Source: Halopiger xanaduensis SH-6 (lineage in GTDB: Archaea > Halobacteriota > Halobacteria > Halobacteriales > Natrialbaceae). From it: a stretch of 64,000 nucleotides of DNA. Shown one piece after another: positions 17,399 to 25,993 of the stretch. Positions within the stretch are counted from its first letter, which is position 1, and each line of letters starts with the position of its first letter. Location of the stretch: the NCBI RefSeq assembly GCF_000217715.1, contig NC_015666.1, forward strand, positions 2,492,270-2,556,269. Direction: 5' to 3'. The notes under the pieces were generated by a model. The model was not told where the DNA came from. It saw only the letters and a list, made by a program, of their open reading frames with translations, and ran no database searches. Position numbers and translations under genes: made by a program.

Positions 17399-18103
17399 CT
17401 ACTCGCGCTCGCCGAACGTCCGCGGCGATCCCTCCCGCGGACTCGCCCACTCGACGGCGTTGCGGAGGACGCGACGGATTTCTTCGTTCTCGTAGATAGG
17501 GAACGTTTCGTGGCCCGGCCGGAAGTAGAAGATTCGGCCCTTCCCGCGCTGGTAGCAACAGCCGCTGCGGAAGACCTCGCCGCCCTCGAACCAGCTCGTG
17601 AACACGAGGCGGTCGGGTTCGGGCACGTCGAACGGCTCGCCGTACATCTCGGTCTGGGGCAGTTCGATGCACTCGTCGATGCCGTCGACGATCGGGTGGC
17701 CGGGATCGACGACCCAGAGCCGTTCGGTGGCGCCGTCCTCGCGCCACTGGAGGTCGCAGGTCGTCCCCATGAGGCGCTTGAAAATTTTCGAGAAGTGTCC
17801 GGAGTGGAGCACGATCAGCCCCATGCCCTCGAGGACGCGCTCCTGGACGCGGTCGACGATCTCGTCTTCGACCTCGTCGTGGGCGATGTGGCCCCACCAG
17901 AACAGGACGTCCGTTGCCTCGAGTACGTCCTCCGTAAGGCCGTGTTCGGGTTCGTCGAGCGTGGCCGTCTGCACCTCGTCGACGGGGTCGTGCCCCTCGA
18001 GGGCGTCCGCGAGCGTCGCGTGGATGCCGTCCGGATAGACGGCGGCGGCGTCTTCGTCTTCCTGCTCGTGTCGGAACTCGTTCCAGACGGTAACGGTGAC
18101 CAT
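17399..18103 (-). CDS. ThuA-domain (trehalose-utilisation-like) protein
   Basis: This 234-aa class I glutamine-amidotransferase-like fold protein has [13 protein letters not shown] at the start, [33 protein letters not shown], and [27 protein letters not shown]. This full ThuA pattern includes the C-terminal PGH. ThuA proteins act in disaccharide metabolism, often beside Gfo/Idh/MocA dehydrogenases, and one is encoded divergently upstream here. The pair may form a sugar-modifying (keto-sugar) route. Substrate is not shown by the sequence. Confidence 0.88.
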   Translation of the reverse strand: MVTVTVWNEFRHEQEDEDAAAVYPDGIHATLADALEGHDPVDEVQTATLDEPEHGLTEDVLEATDVLFWWGHIAHDEVEDEIVDRVQERVLEGMGLIVLHSGHFSKIFKRLMGTTCDLQWREDGATERLWVVDPGHPIVDGIDECIELPQTEMYGEPFDVPEPDRLVFTSWFEGGEVFRSGCCYQRGKGRIFYFRPGHETFPIYENEEIRRVLRNAVEWASPREGSPRTFGERE

Positions 18104-18387
18104 TATCCCCGTGTGGCCGTTCGATCCCCTTAGGTCGGCCGGTCGATTTGTGTGAGAGTCAGGATATAAGATATTATTTTTACCCGCATTTCACCGCCCG
18201 ATTCCGGGAAAACTATCTTAATACCTGAATGAATCCCACGGAGAGAGCGTAATCAGTCACAACTCTTATTTCGGTTGCTGACCGCGTTTCTGTATGAACT
18301 GGAACCGCCCGCCTATGGGATCGAAACGAGGTTTTTCTCGCCGGTCGCCCGCCTCCCGTACAGAGACTTCCTCCCTCCCCGAGACGC

Positions 18388-18394
18388 GAGGTGA
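18388..18394 (+). promoter_or_regulatory. Shine-Dalgarno supporting a GTG start
   Basis: GAGGTGA lies 6 nt before GTG 18401 and justifies this non-ATG start for the dehydrogenase gene. The 297-nt space upstream (18104-18400) is AT-rich in its first half (tataagatattattttta near 18165-18182), consistent with divergent promoters toward ThuA and this gene. Confidence 0.65.
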
Positions 18395-18400
18395 CGACGC

Positions 18401-19516
18401 GTGAGCGGCGACGACATCGGTATCGGCGTCGTCGGCCTGGGCGGTATGGGACACCTACACGCCCGAGCCGTCGAGGAACTGGGCGCTTCGGTCGTCGCCG
18501 GCGCCGACCTCGTCCCCGAGCAACAGCAGCGGTTCGCCGATGAGTTCAACGCAGCGACCTACGAAACCCACGAGGACCTCCTCGAGAACGACGACGTCGA
18601 CGCGGTGATCGTGACGACGCCCAACCGGTTCCACGAACCGATCACCGTCGCCGCGCTCGAGGCGGGTCGCCACGTTCTCGTCGAGAAACCCCTCGCACAC
18701 ACCCTAGAGAGCGCGGAGCGGGTCGCCCGGACGGCCGCCGAGAGCGACGCCATCTGTATGGTCGGCTTCCACAACCGCCACGCGGCCTCGATGGTCATGT
18801 TCGAGGAACAGCACGCCCGCGGCCGCTTCGGCGAGCTCACCCACGTCGAGGCCAACTACGTGCGCCGGCGGGGCGTCCCCGGCCCGGGCTCGTGGTTCAC
18901 CGACCCCGATCTCGCCGGCGGCGGCGCCCTGCTGGATATCGGCGTCCACGCGCTCGATCTCGCCCTCTACGCGCTCGATTTCCCCGAGATCGTCGAGGTC
19001 TCGGGGACGGCCAGAACCACGTTCGGCACCCGCGAGGAGTACGCCGATCCCGAAGGCTTCGGCGACAACTGGGACGCCGAGAGCGAGACCTACGAGGTCG
19101 ACGACTCGGTCAGCGCCTTCATCCGCTGTGCCGACGGCACGACGGTCTCGCTCGAGGCCGCGTGGGCGACCAACCGCGAGGAGAGCATGGACTTCCGCAT
19201 CCGCGGCACCGAGGGCGGCGCGCAGTTCGAGATCGGCGACACGAACCTCAAGCTGCTCGAGACCGGCACCGCCGGCTCCGACCACTACGCGGACATCCAG
19301 TTGACCGGCGAGGAGTCGATGACCGGCTACGCGCAGCAGGACGAGCAGTTCCTCCGCGCGATCAGATCCGACGCTCCGCCGGAGACGAACACGGTCGCGG
19401 AGGCGCTGACCGTCCAGCGAGTCATCGACGCGATCTACCGCTCGAGCGAGTCCGGCCGCGCGGAGACGGTCGAGATGCCCGACCTCGAGGCCGAAGTGAC
19501 CCCGCGGGCGGACTGA
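18401..19516 (+). CDS. Gfo/Idh/MocA family oxidoreductase
   Basis: This 371-aa NAD(P)-dependent sugar dehydrogenase has an N-terminal Rossmann motif GVVGLGGMGHLHA (residues 9-21), VIVTTPNRFHE, and the EKP motif (E95-K96-P97 in VLVEKPLAHTL). The C-terminal alpha/beta domain has DIGVHALDLALYAL, which holds the usual catalytic D-x-x-x-H. It starts with GTG after a good ribosome site. The neighbouring divergent ThuA gene and the family suggest oxidation of a carbohydrate or inositol-like substrate. Confidence 0.9.
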   Translation: MSGDDIGIGVVGLGGMGHLHARAVEELGASVVAGADLVPEQQQRFADEFNAATYETHEDLLENDDVDAVIVTTPNRFHEPITVAALEAGRHVLVEKPLAHTLESAERVARTAAESDAICMVGFHNRHAASMVMFEEQHARGRFGELTHVEANYVRRRGVPGPGSWFTDPDLAGGGALLDIGVHALDLALYALDFPEIVEVSGTARTTFGTREEYADPEGFGDNWDAESETYEVDDSVSAFIRCADGTTVSLEAAWATNREESMDFRIRGTEGGAQFEIGDTNLKLLETGTAGSDHYADIQLTGEESMTGYAQQDEQFLRAIRSDAPPETNTVAEALTVQRVIDAIYRSSESGRAETVEMPDLEAEVTPRAD

Positions 19517-19537
19517 CGCGGGCGCTGCGGGACCAGT

Positions 19538-19590
19538 TTCAGTTTCGGTTTCGGTTTCGATTTCGATTTCGATTCGCGGTTCAGTTTTCA
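19538..19590 (+). repeat. TTTCGR/TTTCAG hexamer low-complexity tract
   Basis: About eight consecutive or near-consecutive hexamers of the form tttcag, tttcgg, tttcga follow the dehydrogenase stop codon and end in ttcgattcgcggttcagttt. It sits between convergent genes (the dehydrogenase and psmB) in a 229-nt gap. It is pyrimidine-rich and could mark transcription termination or slippage-prone DNA. Confidence 0.6.
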
Positions 19591-19745
19591 GTCTCCGTTT
19601 CGTAGATAGCGGCCGCTAGCGCGCTGATCAGAGCGAATAAACCGCAACACCGCCCGCTACACGCACCGCTCGAGCGCGGTGACAGTGACGGACGAAAAGC
19701 GAGAGCGAACCCGGAAAAGCAGTCGGGTCGACCGGTACTGGGGCC

Positions 19746-20477
19746 TTAGACGACCTCGTCGAAGTCGTGGTGGCCGTGGATGTCGACGCCCTCGTCGGTG
19801 ATTTCACAGAGGAAGACGCCGTTACCGGAGCCGGTGTCGCGCTCGGCGGCGGACTTGATCGCGCTGGCGGCGATGGTCGTCGCCTCGTCGTTCGAGAGGT
19901 CGTCCTCGTACTCCTGCTCGAGCAGGCCGTAGGCCAGCTGCATGCCGGAGCCGGTGACCGTGTAGTCGTCCTCCATGACGCCGCCGGCGGGGTCGATGCT
20001 GAAGACGTGGCTGCCGTCCTCGTCGACGCCGCCCAGGATGGGGTGGATGGCGAAGAACGGGCCGCCGCGGGCGAAGTTGCCCGCGAGGCTCGCCAGCGCG
20101 TCGATGCTCATGTTCTCGCCGCGGCGGGACTCGTAGAGGTTGACTTCGGCCCGCAGCGTCGAGATGAACGACTGGGCGCCGCCGACGCTGCCGACGAGGG
20201 TCAAGGCGCCGGTCGGGTGGATCTGCTCGACCTTCTGGACGTTCTTGTTCGAGACGAACCGGCCGCCGAGGCTGGCGCGCATGTCCGTCGCGATGACGAC
20301 GCCGTCGGTGGTCGTGATGCCGATGGTCGTCGTCCCCGTCTTGTTGACGTTGTCAAGATCGTTCATCGAAAGATCGTTCTGGGGCATGCGCCCGACTTCC
20401 GGCGCGTAGGGGTCGGTGTCGTCGGCCAACTGGTCGACCGTCCGGGAGAAGTCGGAGTTGTGTTGAGGCGTACGCAT
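19746..20477 (-). CDS. psmB: Proteasome subunit beta
   Basis: This 243-aa N-terminal-nucleophile hydrolase is the beta subunit of the 20S core particle. A 48-residue propeptide ends in NKTG, after which autocleavage would expose catalytic Thr49 in TTTIGITTTDGVV. The conserved Asp/Lys partners lie in ATDMRASLGG and RFVSNKNVQKV, and SGSGMQLAYG-type Ser/Gly motifs match the family (TGSGMQLAYGLLE). ATG at 20477 is preceded by a TATA box at leaderless spacing, and the in-frame extension above is not used. PsmA is not in the window. Confidence 0.96.
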   Translation of the reverse strand: MRTPQHNSDFSRTVDQLADDTDPYAPEVGRMPQNDLSMNDLDNVNKTGTTTIGITTTDGVVIATDMRASLGGRFVSNKNVQKVEQIHPTGALTLVGSVGGAQSFISTLRAEVNLYESRRGENMSIDALASLAGNFARGGPFFAIHPILGGVDEDGSHVFSIDPAGGVMEDDYTVTGSGMQLAYGLLEQEYEDDLSNDEATTIAASAIKSAAERDTGSGNGVFLCEITDEGVDIHGHHDFDEVV

Positions 20478-20501
20478 TGACGGAACCTTACGGCCGGAAC
20501 G

Positions 20502-20510
20502 GTATAAAAG
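20502..20510 (-). promoter_or_regulatory. TATA box of psmB
   Basis: On the minus strand CTTTTATACC (ggtataaaag on plus) lies 25-33 nt before the psmB ATG, the spacing expected for an archaeal promoter driving a leaderless or nearly leaderless mRNA. It also supports the ATG at 20477 over longer versions. Confidence 0.7.
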
Positions 20511-20693
20511 GCCGGCGTTCACCACGGTCGTTTCCGCTACTATCGGTAACGGCGCAGTCGGCGCTCGAACATCGCGAAACCGTCGAAATCAAGCTTGTTC
20601 GGACGCGTTTCAGCGGGTGTCGGTCACGGGGAGGAGACGGAGGTCGCTCGTCGATAGAAAAGCGACAGAACGGCGCCGTGTGTTCAGTTCGGA

Positions 20694-20864
20694 TTAGGAT
20701 TGGGTGGCCTCGTATGCGTCCTCGACGTTCTCGAGGACGCGGTGGATCGGGAGGGACAGTCCAGCCTGACGGGCGGCGACCGCGAGCGGCATCGCGAGGA
20801 TACCGACCACGATACACAGTTGGTACAGTGCGAACAGGGTCGCGCGGTACACGCGGGATATCAT
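20694..20864 (-). CDS. 56-aa small membrane protein
   Basis: This gene is short. It reads from ATG 20864 to TAA 20694. The N-terminus is basic (MISRVYRATLFALYQL), followed by one hydrophobic segment CIVVGILAMPLAVAA (about residues 17-31) and an amphipathic tail GLSLPIHRVLENVEDAYEAT. Arg/Tyr near the membrane segment and codon choice (CTC, GTC, GAC) are typical of coding sequence here. GCTTATATACG at about 20895-20905 is a good TATA box 31-41 nt upstream. I believe similar small proteins occur in other haloarchaea, but no function is known. Confidence 0.65.
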   Translation of the reverse strand: MISRVYRATLFALYQLCIVVGILAMPLAVAARQAGLSLPIHRVLENVEDAYEATQS

Positions 20865-20920
20865 CAGCGTTCAGCCGTGGTTCAGACGAGGGTCGTATAT
20901 AAGCTTTCTTGGGTGCTCAA

Positions 20921-20936
20921 AACTATAATTATAGTT
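20921..20936. promoter_or_regulatory. 16-bp perfect AT palindrome (possible operator)
   Basis: aactataattatagtt is a perfect palindrome with all bases paired, in a GC-rich genome. It lies about 16 nt upstream of the TATA element of the 56-aa gene, in the 317-nt spacer 20865-21181 that separates it from the divergent UPF0212 gene. The rest of that spacer has no ORF. A repressor or activator site is possible. Confidence 0.45.
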
Positions 20937-21100
20937 AGTTTATTATTGGGTCGCCGCCGTCGTGCGATTCAACCTGGCTTTCGGTTCGGACAACTCGAGG
21001 CGTACTCGCGGCGAAATCCGGCTATGCAGACGGGAATCGATCCGGCCGATTCTCGTAACTTATGAGAATTATCCGAGTCGCGGGCGCGCTCGGCAGCGCC

Positions 21101-21122
21101 GTGGCACGCGTATTCGTGCCAC
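21101..21122 (+). other. 8-bp perfect stem with 6-nt loop
   Basis: gtggcacg and cgtgccac (21101-21108 and 21115-21122) flank cgtatt. It lies 60 nt before the UPF0212 ATG and could fold in a 5' leader. Its function is unknown. Confidence 0.45.
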
Positions 21123-21181
21123 TACCGCCGCCGACGGCGACGAACCGCAAAGCAGGAAACCCCTCGGGCCGAGTATCGCGT

Positions 21182-21535
21182 ATGGGCAACTATCTCGTCG
21201 CGATGGAAGCTGCATGGCTCGTCCGTGACGTCGAGGAGATCGACGACGCGATCGGCGTCGCCGTCAGCGAAGCCGGGAAACGACTCAACAGCGAAGACAT
21301 GGACTACGTCGAGGTCGAGGTCGGCGCGACGGGCTGTCCCGCCTGCGGCGAGCCCTTCGACTCCGCCTTCATCGCGGCCGACACCGCGCTCGTGGGTCTG
21401 GCCCTCGAGATGGAGGTCTACAACGCCGACGGCGAGGAACACGCCTCGCGAATCGCCAAGAGCGAGGTCGGCGGCGCGCTGCGCGACGTCCCCCTGTCGG
21501 TCGTGGAGGTCGTCGAGGTTCCCGAAGACGAGTAA
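21182..21535 (+). CDS. UPF0212 (DUF555) family protein
   Basis: This 117-aa protein begins MGNYLVAMEAAWLVRDVEEI, followed by DAIGVAVSEAGKRLN, a CPACG zinc knuckle (in GATGCPACGEPFDSAFIAA) and ALVGLALEMEVYNAD. The length and motif order match UPF0212, a family of archaeal proteins of unknown function. An alternative upstream in-frame start adds 40 basic residues and is rejected. The gene is followed 70 nt later by the HTH-CBS regulator on the same strand with its own promoter element. Confidence 0.88.
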   Translation: MGNYLVAMEAAWLVRDVEEIDDAIGVAVSEAGKRLNSEDMDYVEVEVGATGCPACGEPFDSAFIAADTALVGLALEMEVYNADGEEHASRIAKSEVGGALRDVPLSVVEVVEVPEDE

Positions 21536-21605
21536 CGTCTCCGCTCGCCGACCCGCCGCGAGTACTGGGTCGACCCAAAGTACTTTTGATAACCGGTAGT
21601 TATCT

Positions 21606-22151
21606 ATGCGTATGGAACTCCCGACGCCCGCCGACCTGCGCCAGCGTCGCACCGAACTCGGGCTGACCCAGAGCGAACTCGCCGAGAAGGCCGACGTCTC
21701 CCAGCCGCTGATCGCGCGCATCGAGGGCGGCGACGTCGACCCGCGGCTCTCGACGCTCCGCCGGATCGTCAACGCCTTGGAGCAGGCCGAAAGCGACGTC
21801 GTCCGCGCGGCGGATCTGATGAACGAGAGCGTCGTCAGCGTCTCGCCGAACGACGCCGTCAAGGAGGCCGCGCGCAAGATGGAGGAGGAAGCCTACTCCC
21901 AGCTCGCGGTCATCCAGGAGGGCATCCCCGTCGGCTCGATCAGCGAGAGCGATCTCGTCCACCTCGACTCCCAAGCGCGCGACGAACCCGTCGAGGAACA
22001 CATGAGCGAGAGCTTCCCGACCGTCTCGAAGGACGCGACCCTAGACGAGATCAGTAACCTGCTCGAGCACTACAAGGCGGTGATGATCACCGAGGCGGGC
22101 GAGACGGTGGGGATCATCACCGAGGCCGACATCGCCTCGCGGTTCTCGTAA
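21606..22151 (+). CDS. HTH (Xre) - CBS pair transcriptional regulator
   Basis: This 181-aa protein has an N-terminal Xre/Cro HTH (about residues 9-62: LRQRRTELGLTQSELAEKAD, VSQPLIARIEGGDVDPRLST) and a CBS pair (about 68-180: MNESVVSVSPNDAVKEAARK, VGSISESDLVHL, MSESFPTVSKDATL, VGIITEADIASRF). CBS pairs commonly sense adenine nucleotides or S-adenosyl compounds. ATG codons at 21606 and 21612 are both possible. A tacttttgata stretch about 20 nt before 21606 may be the TATA element. The target genes are unknown, and UPF0212 lies immediately upstream. Confidence 0.85.
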   Translation: MRMELPTPADLRQRRTELGLTQSELAEKADVSQPLIARIEGGDVDPRLSTLRRIVNALEQAESDVVRAADLMNESVVSVSPNDAVKEAARKMEEEAYSQLAVIQEGIPVGSISESDLVHLDSQARDEPVEEHMSESFPTVSKDATLDEISNLLEHYKAVMITEAGETVGIITEADIASRFS

Positions 22152-22172
22152 TCCGTCGCCGGAGCCGACGGG

Positions 22173-22538
22173 TTAGAACTCCTGCTCGATATCCGAAAAG
22201 AGGTCGAGCGACGTTCGCTTCTCGCGGCCGATATCGACGCGGAGCGTCCGGTCGTCGCCGAGGTTGATCGCGATCCGGTCGAAGTTCGCGACGTACCGCG
22301 ATTTGGCGTTCGGATCCTGGCGGATCCCGTTCGCTTCAGTCACCAGGTCCGCGTCGGCCAGCCGGTCGAGTTTCTTGTACGTCGAGGAGAGGGGAACATC
22401 CGCCTCGTCGGCGATTTCGTCGGCCGTCAGCGGCTCCTCGAGCACCGCGATGATCCGACGGCACGCGTCGTCGTCGAGCGCGGCCACGATCGACTCGAGG
22501 CCGGCGGGATCGTCGGACGACGAAAACTCGAGTGACAT
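22173..22538 (-). CDS. Winged-helix transcriptional regulator (ArsR/TrmB-like)
   Basis: This 121-aa protein has wHTH features: DACRRIIAVLEEPLTADEIA (helices 1-2), VPLSSTYKKLDRLADADLV (recognition helix) and a wing-like RQDPNAKSRYVA. The C-terminal about 30 residues (LRVDIGREKRTSLDLFSDIE) may serve dimerisation. It has no effector-domain cysteines, so a metal sensor of the classic ArsR kind is unlikely. It is divergent from cobO, making cobO a possible target. Confidence 0.8.
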   Translation of the reverse strand: MSLEFSSSDDPAGLESIVAALDDDACRRIIAVLEEPLTADEIADEADVPLSSTYKKLDRLADADLVTEANGIRQDPNAKSRYVANFDRIAINLGDDRTLRVDIGREKRTSLDLFSDIEQEF

Positions 22539-22702
22539 TGGGTGCGAACGGGTTAGGAGCGAGGCCTAAAGACACGTTTGGTCGGCAGCGGCATCGCCGG
22601 TTCGATGACAACCCGCTGTGCCGCGACCGCTGCGGCCGCCGCGATCGACGGACGGCGACGCCAGTCGGTGGCTACATGTGCCGGCGCGCCGACGAGTCGC
22701 TC

Positions 22703-23452
22703 ATGAGCGACGAGCGTACGTCCGCCGAGGCAGATGGGGAAGCGGACGCGAACGCGGATTCGAACGGAACTGTGAACGCGGGCGCAGACCCGGTCGCGAA
22801 CACGCCCGGCCGGGGACGCACGCCGGAACCGGAGCGCATCGAACCGGCCGCGCCCGAGGCGTTCGGCCTCGTGCAGGTCTGGTGGGGCGACGGCAAGGGC
22901 AAGACGACGGCGACGCTCGGCATGGGCGTGCGCGCCGCGGGCCACGGCTACCGCGTCCACATGCTCCAGTTCATGAAGGGCGGCGCCTCGAGCGTCGACG
23001 CCGTCCGCGGCGAGTACAACGCGATCGCGGCGCTGCCCGGCATCAGCTACGAGAACCTCGGCCACTACGGCTGGCACGGCATGGCCGACGGGAGCGACGA
23101 GGAGGACCACGAGGCACAGGCCCAAGCCGGCCTCGAGCGCGCACGCGAACTCCTCGCGGCCGCCGGCGAGGCCGACCTCGAGACGCCGTTCCCGCTCGAC
23201 GGGCCCGCCGACGAGGGCGTCCACATGCTGATCCTCGACGAGGTGCTCTACGCTGCGGACCGCGGCCTGATCACCGAGGACGACGTGCTCGAGTTGATCG
23301 AGGAGAAGCCCGCCGACCTCGAGCTCGTGCTGTCGGGCAGTCACAGCGAACCGAGCTATCTCGAGGAGCGCGCGGACCTGATCACGAACGTCCGCAAGGA
23401 GAAACACCCGATCGACGCGGGACAGCGGGCGCGCCGCGGGACCGAGTTCTGA
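22703..23452 (+). CDS. cobO: Cob(I)yrinic acid a,c-diamide adenosyltransferase
   Basis: This 249-aa protein of the CobA/CobO type transfers the adenosyl group of ATP to Co(I) corrinoids. The P-loop VWWGDGKGKTTATLGMGVRA, HMLQFMKGG, and the ADEGVHMLILDEVLYA Asp-rich motif are diagnostic. The N-terminal about 50 residues are a haloarchaeal acidic/Ala extension. The start used is ATG 22703; ATGs upstream at MCRRADESL are possible but lack support. Its product is the coenzyme needed by the glutamate mutase at 3384-5288. The next cobalamin gene in the window is cbiP at 28219. Confidence 0.93.
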   Translation: MSDERTSAEADGEADANADSNGTVNAGADPVANTPGRGRTPEPERIEPAAPEAFGLVQVWWGDGKGKTTATLGMGVRAAGHGYRVHMLQFMKGGASSVDAVRGEYNAIAALPGISYENLGHYGWHGMADGSDEEDHEAQAQAGLERARELLAAAGEADLETPFPLDGPADEGVHMLILDEVLYAADRGLITEDDVLELIEEKPADLELVLSGSHSEPSYLEERADLITNVRKEKHPIDAGQRARRGTEF

Positions 23453-23568
23453 GCCGCGTCGCGGCTCGCCACCGGAGTCGCTCCGCGGTGGCGCGGCATC
23501 GGCGAACCGAAACCGAGCGAACGCGTTCGGTACACCGTCGCCCTCGGTCGATCTTGCCCAGCACAGTT

Positions 23569-23587
23569 ATTATCTACCGTTGATAAT
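23569..23587. promoter_or_regulatory. Inverted repeat before the ABC transporter operon
   Basis: attatc and gataat (23569-23574, 23582-23587) are perfect 6-bp arms around a 7-nt centre, ending 9 nt before ATG 23597. In this AT-rich promoter zone it is well placed for an operator overlapping the transcription start. Confidence 0.4.
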
Positions 23588-23596
23588 CGCCGCTGG

Positions 23597-24364
23597 ATGG
23601 GATCCATACGGGTAGATGGGTTGACGAAATCGTACGGGGACGTTCAGGCAGTCGACGGGATGACCTTCGACGTCGACCGGGGCGAGGTCTTCGGCTTTCT
23701 CGGGCCCAACGGCGCGGGGAAGACGACCACGCTCCGCGCGCTCACCGGCCAGATCCGTCCGGACGCGGGGGACGTCCGGGTGCTCGACTGCGATCCGGTC
23801 GCGGCGCCGATCGAGACGCGCCGGCGCGTCGGTATCGTGCCGGAACGGGGCTCGCCGCCGAGTTTCCTGACGCCGCGGGAGTACCTCGAGTTCGTCGGCG
23901 ACGTCCGGGATCTCGAGCCCGAATACGTCCGCGAGCGGACGGAGCTCTGGAGCGACCGGCTGGGGTTCTGCAGTAAGCTGGACACGCTCCACACCGACCT
24001 CTCGCGCGGGCAGCAACAGAAGGTGATGATCGCGCAGGCGTTCCTCCACGAGCCCGACGCGGTGTTGATCGACGAGCCGCTGGCGAACCTCGACCCGCTC
24101 GTCCAGGAGCAGGTCAAGCGGTTCCTCGTGGCGTACGCCGCCGACGACAACGCCGTCTTCGTCTCGACGCACAACATCGACGTCGCCGCGGAGATCTGTA
24201 CGCGGGTCGGAATCGTCGCCGACGGCCGGCTCGTCGCCGAGCGGACGCTCGAGGACGGCCTCGGTGACGGTTCCGGGGACGACTCCCTGCTCGACGTCTT
24301 CCTCGAGCACGTCGATCCTGACGAGACGCGGGACGTGCCGTCGCTCGAGCGGGTCGAGCCATGA
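23597..24364 (+). CDS. ABC transporter ATP-binding protein
   Basis: This 255-aa ATPase has Walker A GPNGAGKTT (37-45), a signature motif in the form LSRGQQQKV (135-143), Walker B AVLIDEP and a switch His in VSTHNIDVA. It resembles the DrrA/CcmA-like branch of exporters. It overlaps the permease gene by 4 nt (ATGA), so the two form an operon. The C-terminus after residue 220 is an acidic variable tail. The cargo is unknown. Confidence 0.9.
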   Translation: MGSIRVDGLTKSYGDVQAVDGMTFDVDRGEVFGFLGPNGAGKTTTLRALTGQIRPDAGDVRVLDCDPVAAPIETRRRVGIVPERGSPPSFLTPREYLEFVGDVRDLEPEYVRERTELWSDRLGFCSKLDTLHTDLSRGQQQKVMIAQAFLHEPDAVLIDEPLANLDPLVQEQVKRFLVAYAADDNAVFVSTHNIDVAAEICTRVGIVADGRLVAERTLEDGLGDGSGDDSLLDVFLEHVDPDETRDVPSLERVEP

Positions 24365-25851
24365 CGGCGGACGCTCGTTCGGGGGCGTCCACGCGGGCCG
24401 TCTTCCTCGCGCTGGCCCGCGAGGAGTGGCGCCTCCACGCGCGGCTGTTCGGCGGCTGGCGGTTCGGCTGCTTCCCGCTGGTCGTCGCCGCGCTGACCGC
24501 CGCGGGCGCGTTCGCGCTCGTCGAAACTGGAACCGCAGCCGGGACCGTCGTGACCGGGCTGCACGTCCTCGCGTTCGGGTTCGGCCTCTACAGCGGAACG
24601 GCCGCCCTCGCCGGCTCGTCGATGCTCGAGAACGTCTTCGGCCGGCTGTCGCTCGTGCTGTCGACGGCGGCGACGCTGCCGCTCTCGCGGCGCCGGCTGC
24701 TGGGCCTGTTCCTGCTGAAGGATACGGCGTTCTACGGGCTCGTCTTCGTGTTGCCGATGGCGATCGCTGCGGTGCCGCTCGAGGTGCTCACATCGGCGTC
24801 GGAATTGACGACTGGAGCGACGCTCTCGAGCGCCGCCGTCGCAGTGCTGGCGCTCTGGCTGTCGCTGTCGCTCGTCTTCGCCGTCGGGACGGTGGCGACG
24901 GTCGGGCTGATCGCCGTCCGAACGCGGGGAGTTCCGACGTGGGCGATCGGACTCGGAATCGGACTCGTCGCGATCGCTGCGTGGCAAACGGGGTGGGTAG
25001 CCGCCGCGTCCGATCGCGCCGCGCTCGTGCCGCTAAACGGGTCGTTCACCGGCGCTGCCGGACTGGCCGCCGCGGCGGTGCTCAGCGGCGTCGCCGCGCT
25101 CGCGATCTACGACCCGACCTACGGGAAGCCGTCGCGGACGGCCGGCGATCGGTTCGGGACGATCAGCGACGCGCTGCCGCTCGAGACCGACGCGCTCGTC
25201 GCGAAGACGCTGCTCGAACTGGCGCGCTCGGCCGGCGGCGTCTGGAAGCCGTTCGTCTCGGCCGGGATTCTGTTTGCGCTGGTCGCCGCGCTCGTCGGCG
25301 TCGTCGAGTCGATCACCGGCATCGCGCCCGCGCCGGGAATCTTCTTCGGCGGCGTCCTCGGACTCTCGGCGTTTACGACCTACAACTGGCTCACCCAGTT
25401 CGACTCGCTCGAGACGTACCTCGCCTATCCGATTCCGATCGAGGACGTCTTCCGGGCCAAGCGAACCGCGTTCGTCCTCGTGGGCGCGCCGACCGTCGCG
25501 GTCCCCTACCTCGCGGCGATCCTGTGGTTCGACGCGACGCTCGTCGACGCCGTCGCCGGCGCGCTCGTGCTGGCTGGCTACGCGCTGTACTACTACGGAC
25601 TCACGGTCTACCTGGCCGGCTTCGATCCTAACGAGTTCCTCTTCGACGCCGTTCGGTTTTCGGCGTTCACCGCCGGCGTGGCCGTCCCGCTCGTGCCGAC
25701 GCTGGTCGCCGGCTTCGTCGACGCGCCGCCGTCGCCGATGATTGCCGCCGCGCTCGGAGCGGCAGGACTCGCCGTCGGGGCCGTCGGACACGTCCTCTCG
25801 AGTCGCGCGGGCCCGCGCTGGGACGAGCGGTATCGGGACGGCGCGGCGTAA
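24361..25851 (+). CDS. ABC transporter permease
   Basis: This 496-aa polytopic protein has about ten to twelve hydrophobic helices (for example FPLVVAALTAAGAFALVET, VVTGLHVLAFGFGLY, LLGLFLLKDTAFYGLVF, TWAIGLGIGLVAIAAW). The cytosolic stretch between the two helix sets is YDPTYGKPSRTAGDRFGTI. It shares the ATGA overlap with the ATPase gene and is its partner. No substrate-binding protein is present, which suits an exporter. Family assignment beyond ABC-2-like is not possible. Confidence 0.82.
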   Translation: MTADARSGASTRAVFLALAREEWRLHARLFGGWRFGCFPLVVAALTAAGAFALVETGTAAGTVVTGLHVLAFGFGLYSGTAALAGSSMLENVFGRLSLVLSTAATLPLSRRRLLGLFLLKDTAFYGLVFVLPMAIAAVPLEVLTSASELTTGATLSSAAVAVLALWLSLSLVFAVGTVATVGLIAVRTRGVPTWAIGLGIGLVAIAAWQTGWVAAASDRAALVPLNGSFTGAAGLAAAAVLSGVAALAIYDPTYGKPSRTAGDRFGTISDALPLETDALVAKTLLELARSAGGVWKPFVSAGILFALVAALVGVVESITGIAPAPGIFFGGVLGLSAFTTYNWLTQFDSLETYLAYPIPIEDVFRAKRTAFVLVGAPTVAVPYLAAILWFDATLVDAVAGALVLAGYALYYYGLTVYLAGFDPNEFLFDAVRFSAFTAGVAVPLVPTLVAGFVDAPPSPMIAAALGAAGLAVGAVGHVLSSRAGPRWDERYRDGAA

Positions 25852-25993
25852 CGGTCGCTACATTCGGTTCTTAGTAGCGCGATTTCTTTATTCAGTCTTG
25901 AATTAGAACTGAAACAGGTGGTTCGGCAACTACGTATTCGAACTGACACGAAAAGGGGGAAAATATATTGTCTAATTATCAAAATATGGAGGT

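Noticed and set aside
19538-19590. Hexamer repeat as a regulatory element
   Set aside because: It follows the stop codon of a gene converging with psmB, so termination or slippage DNA is simpler.
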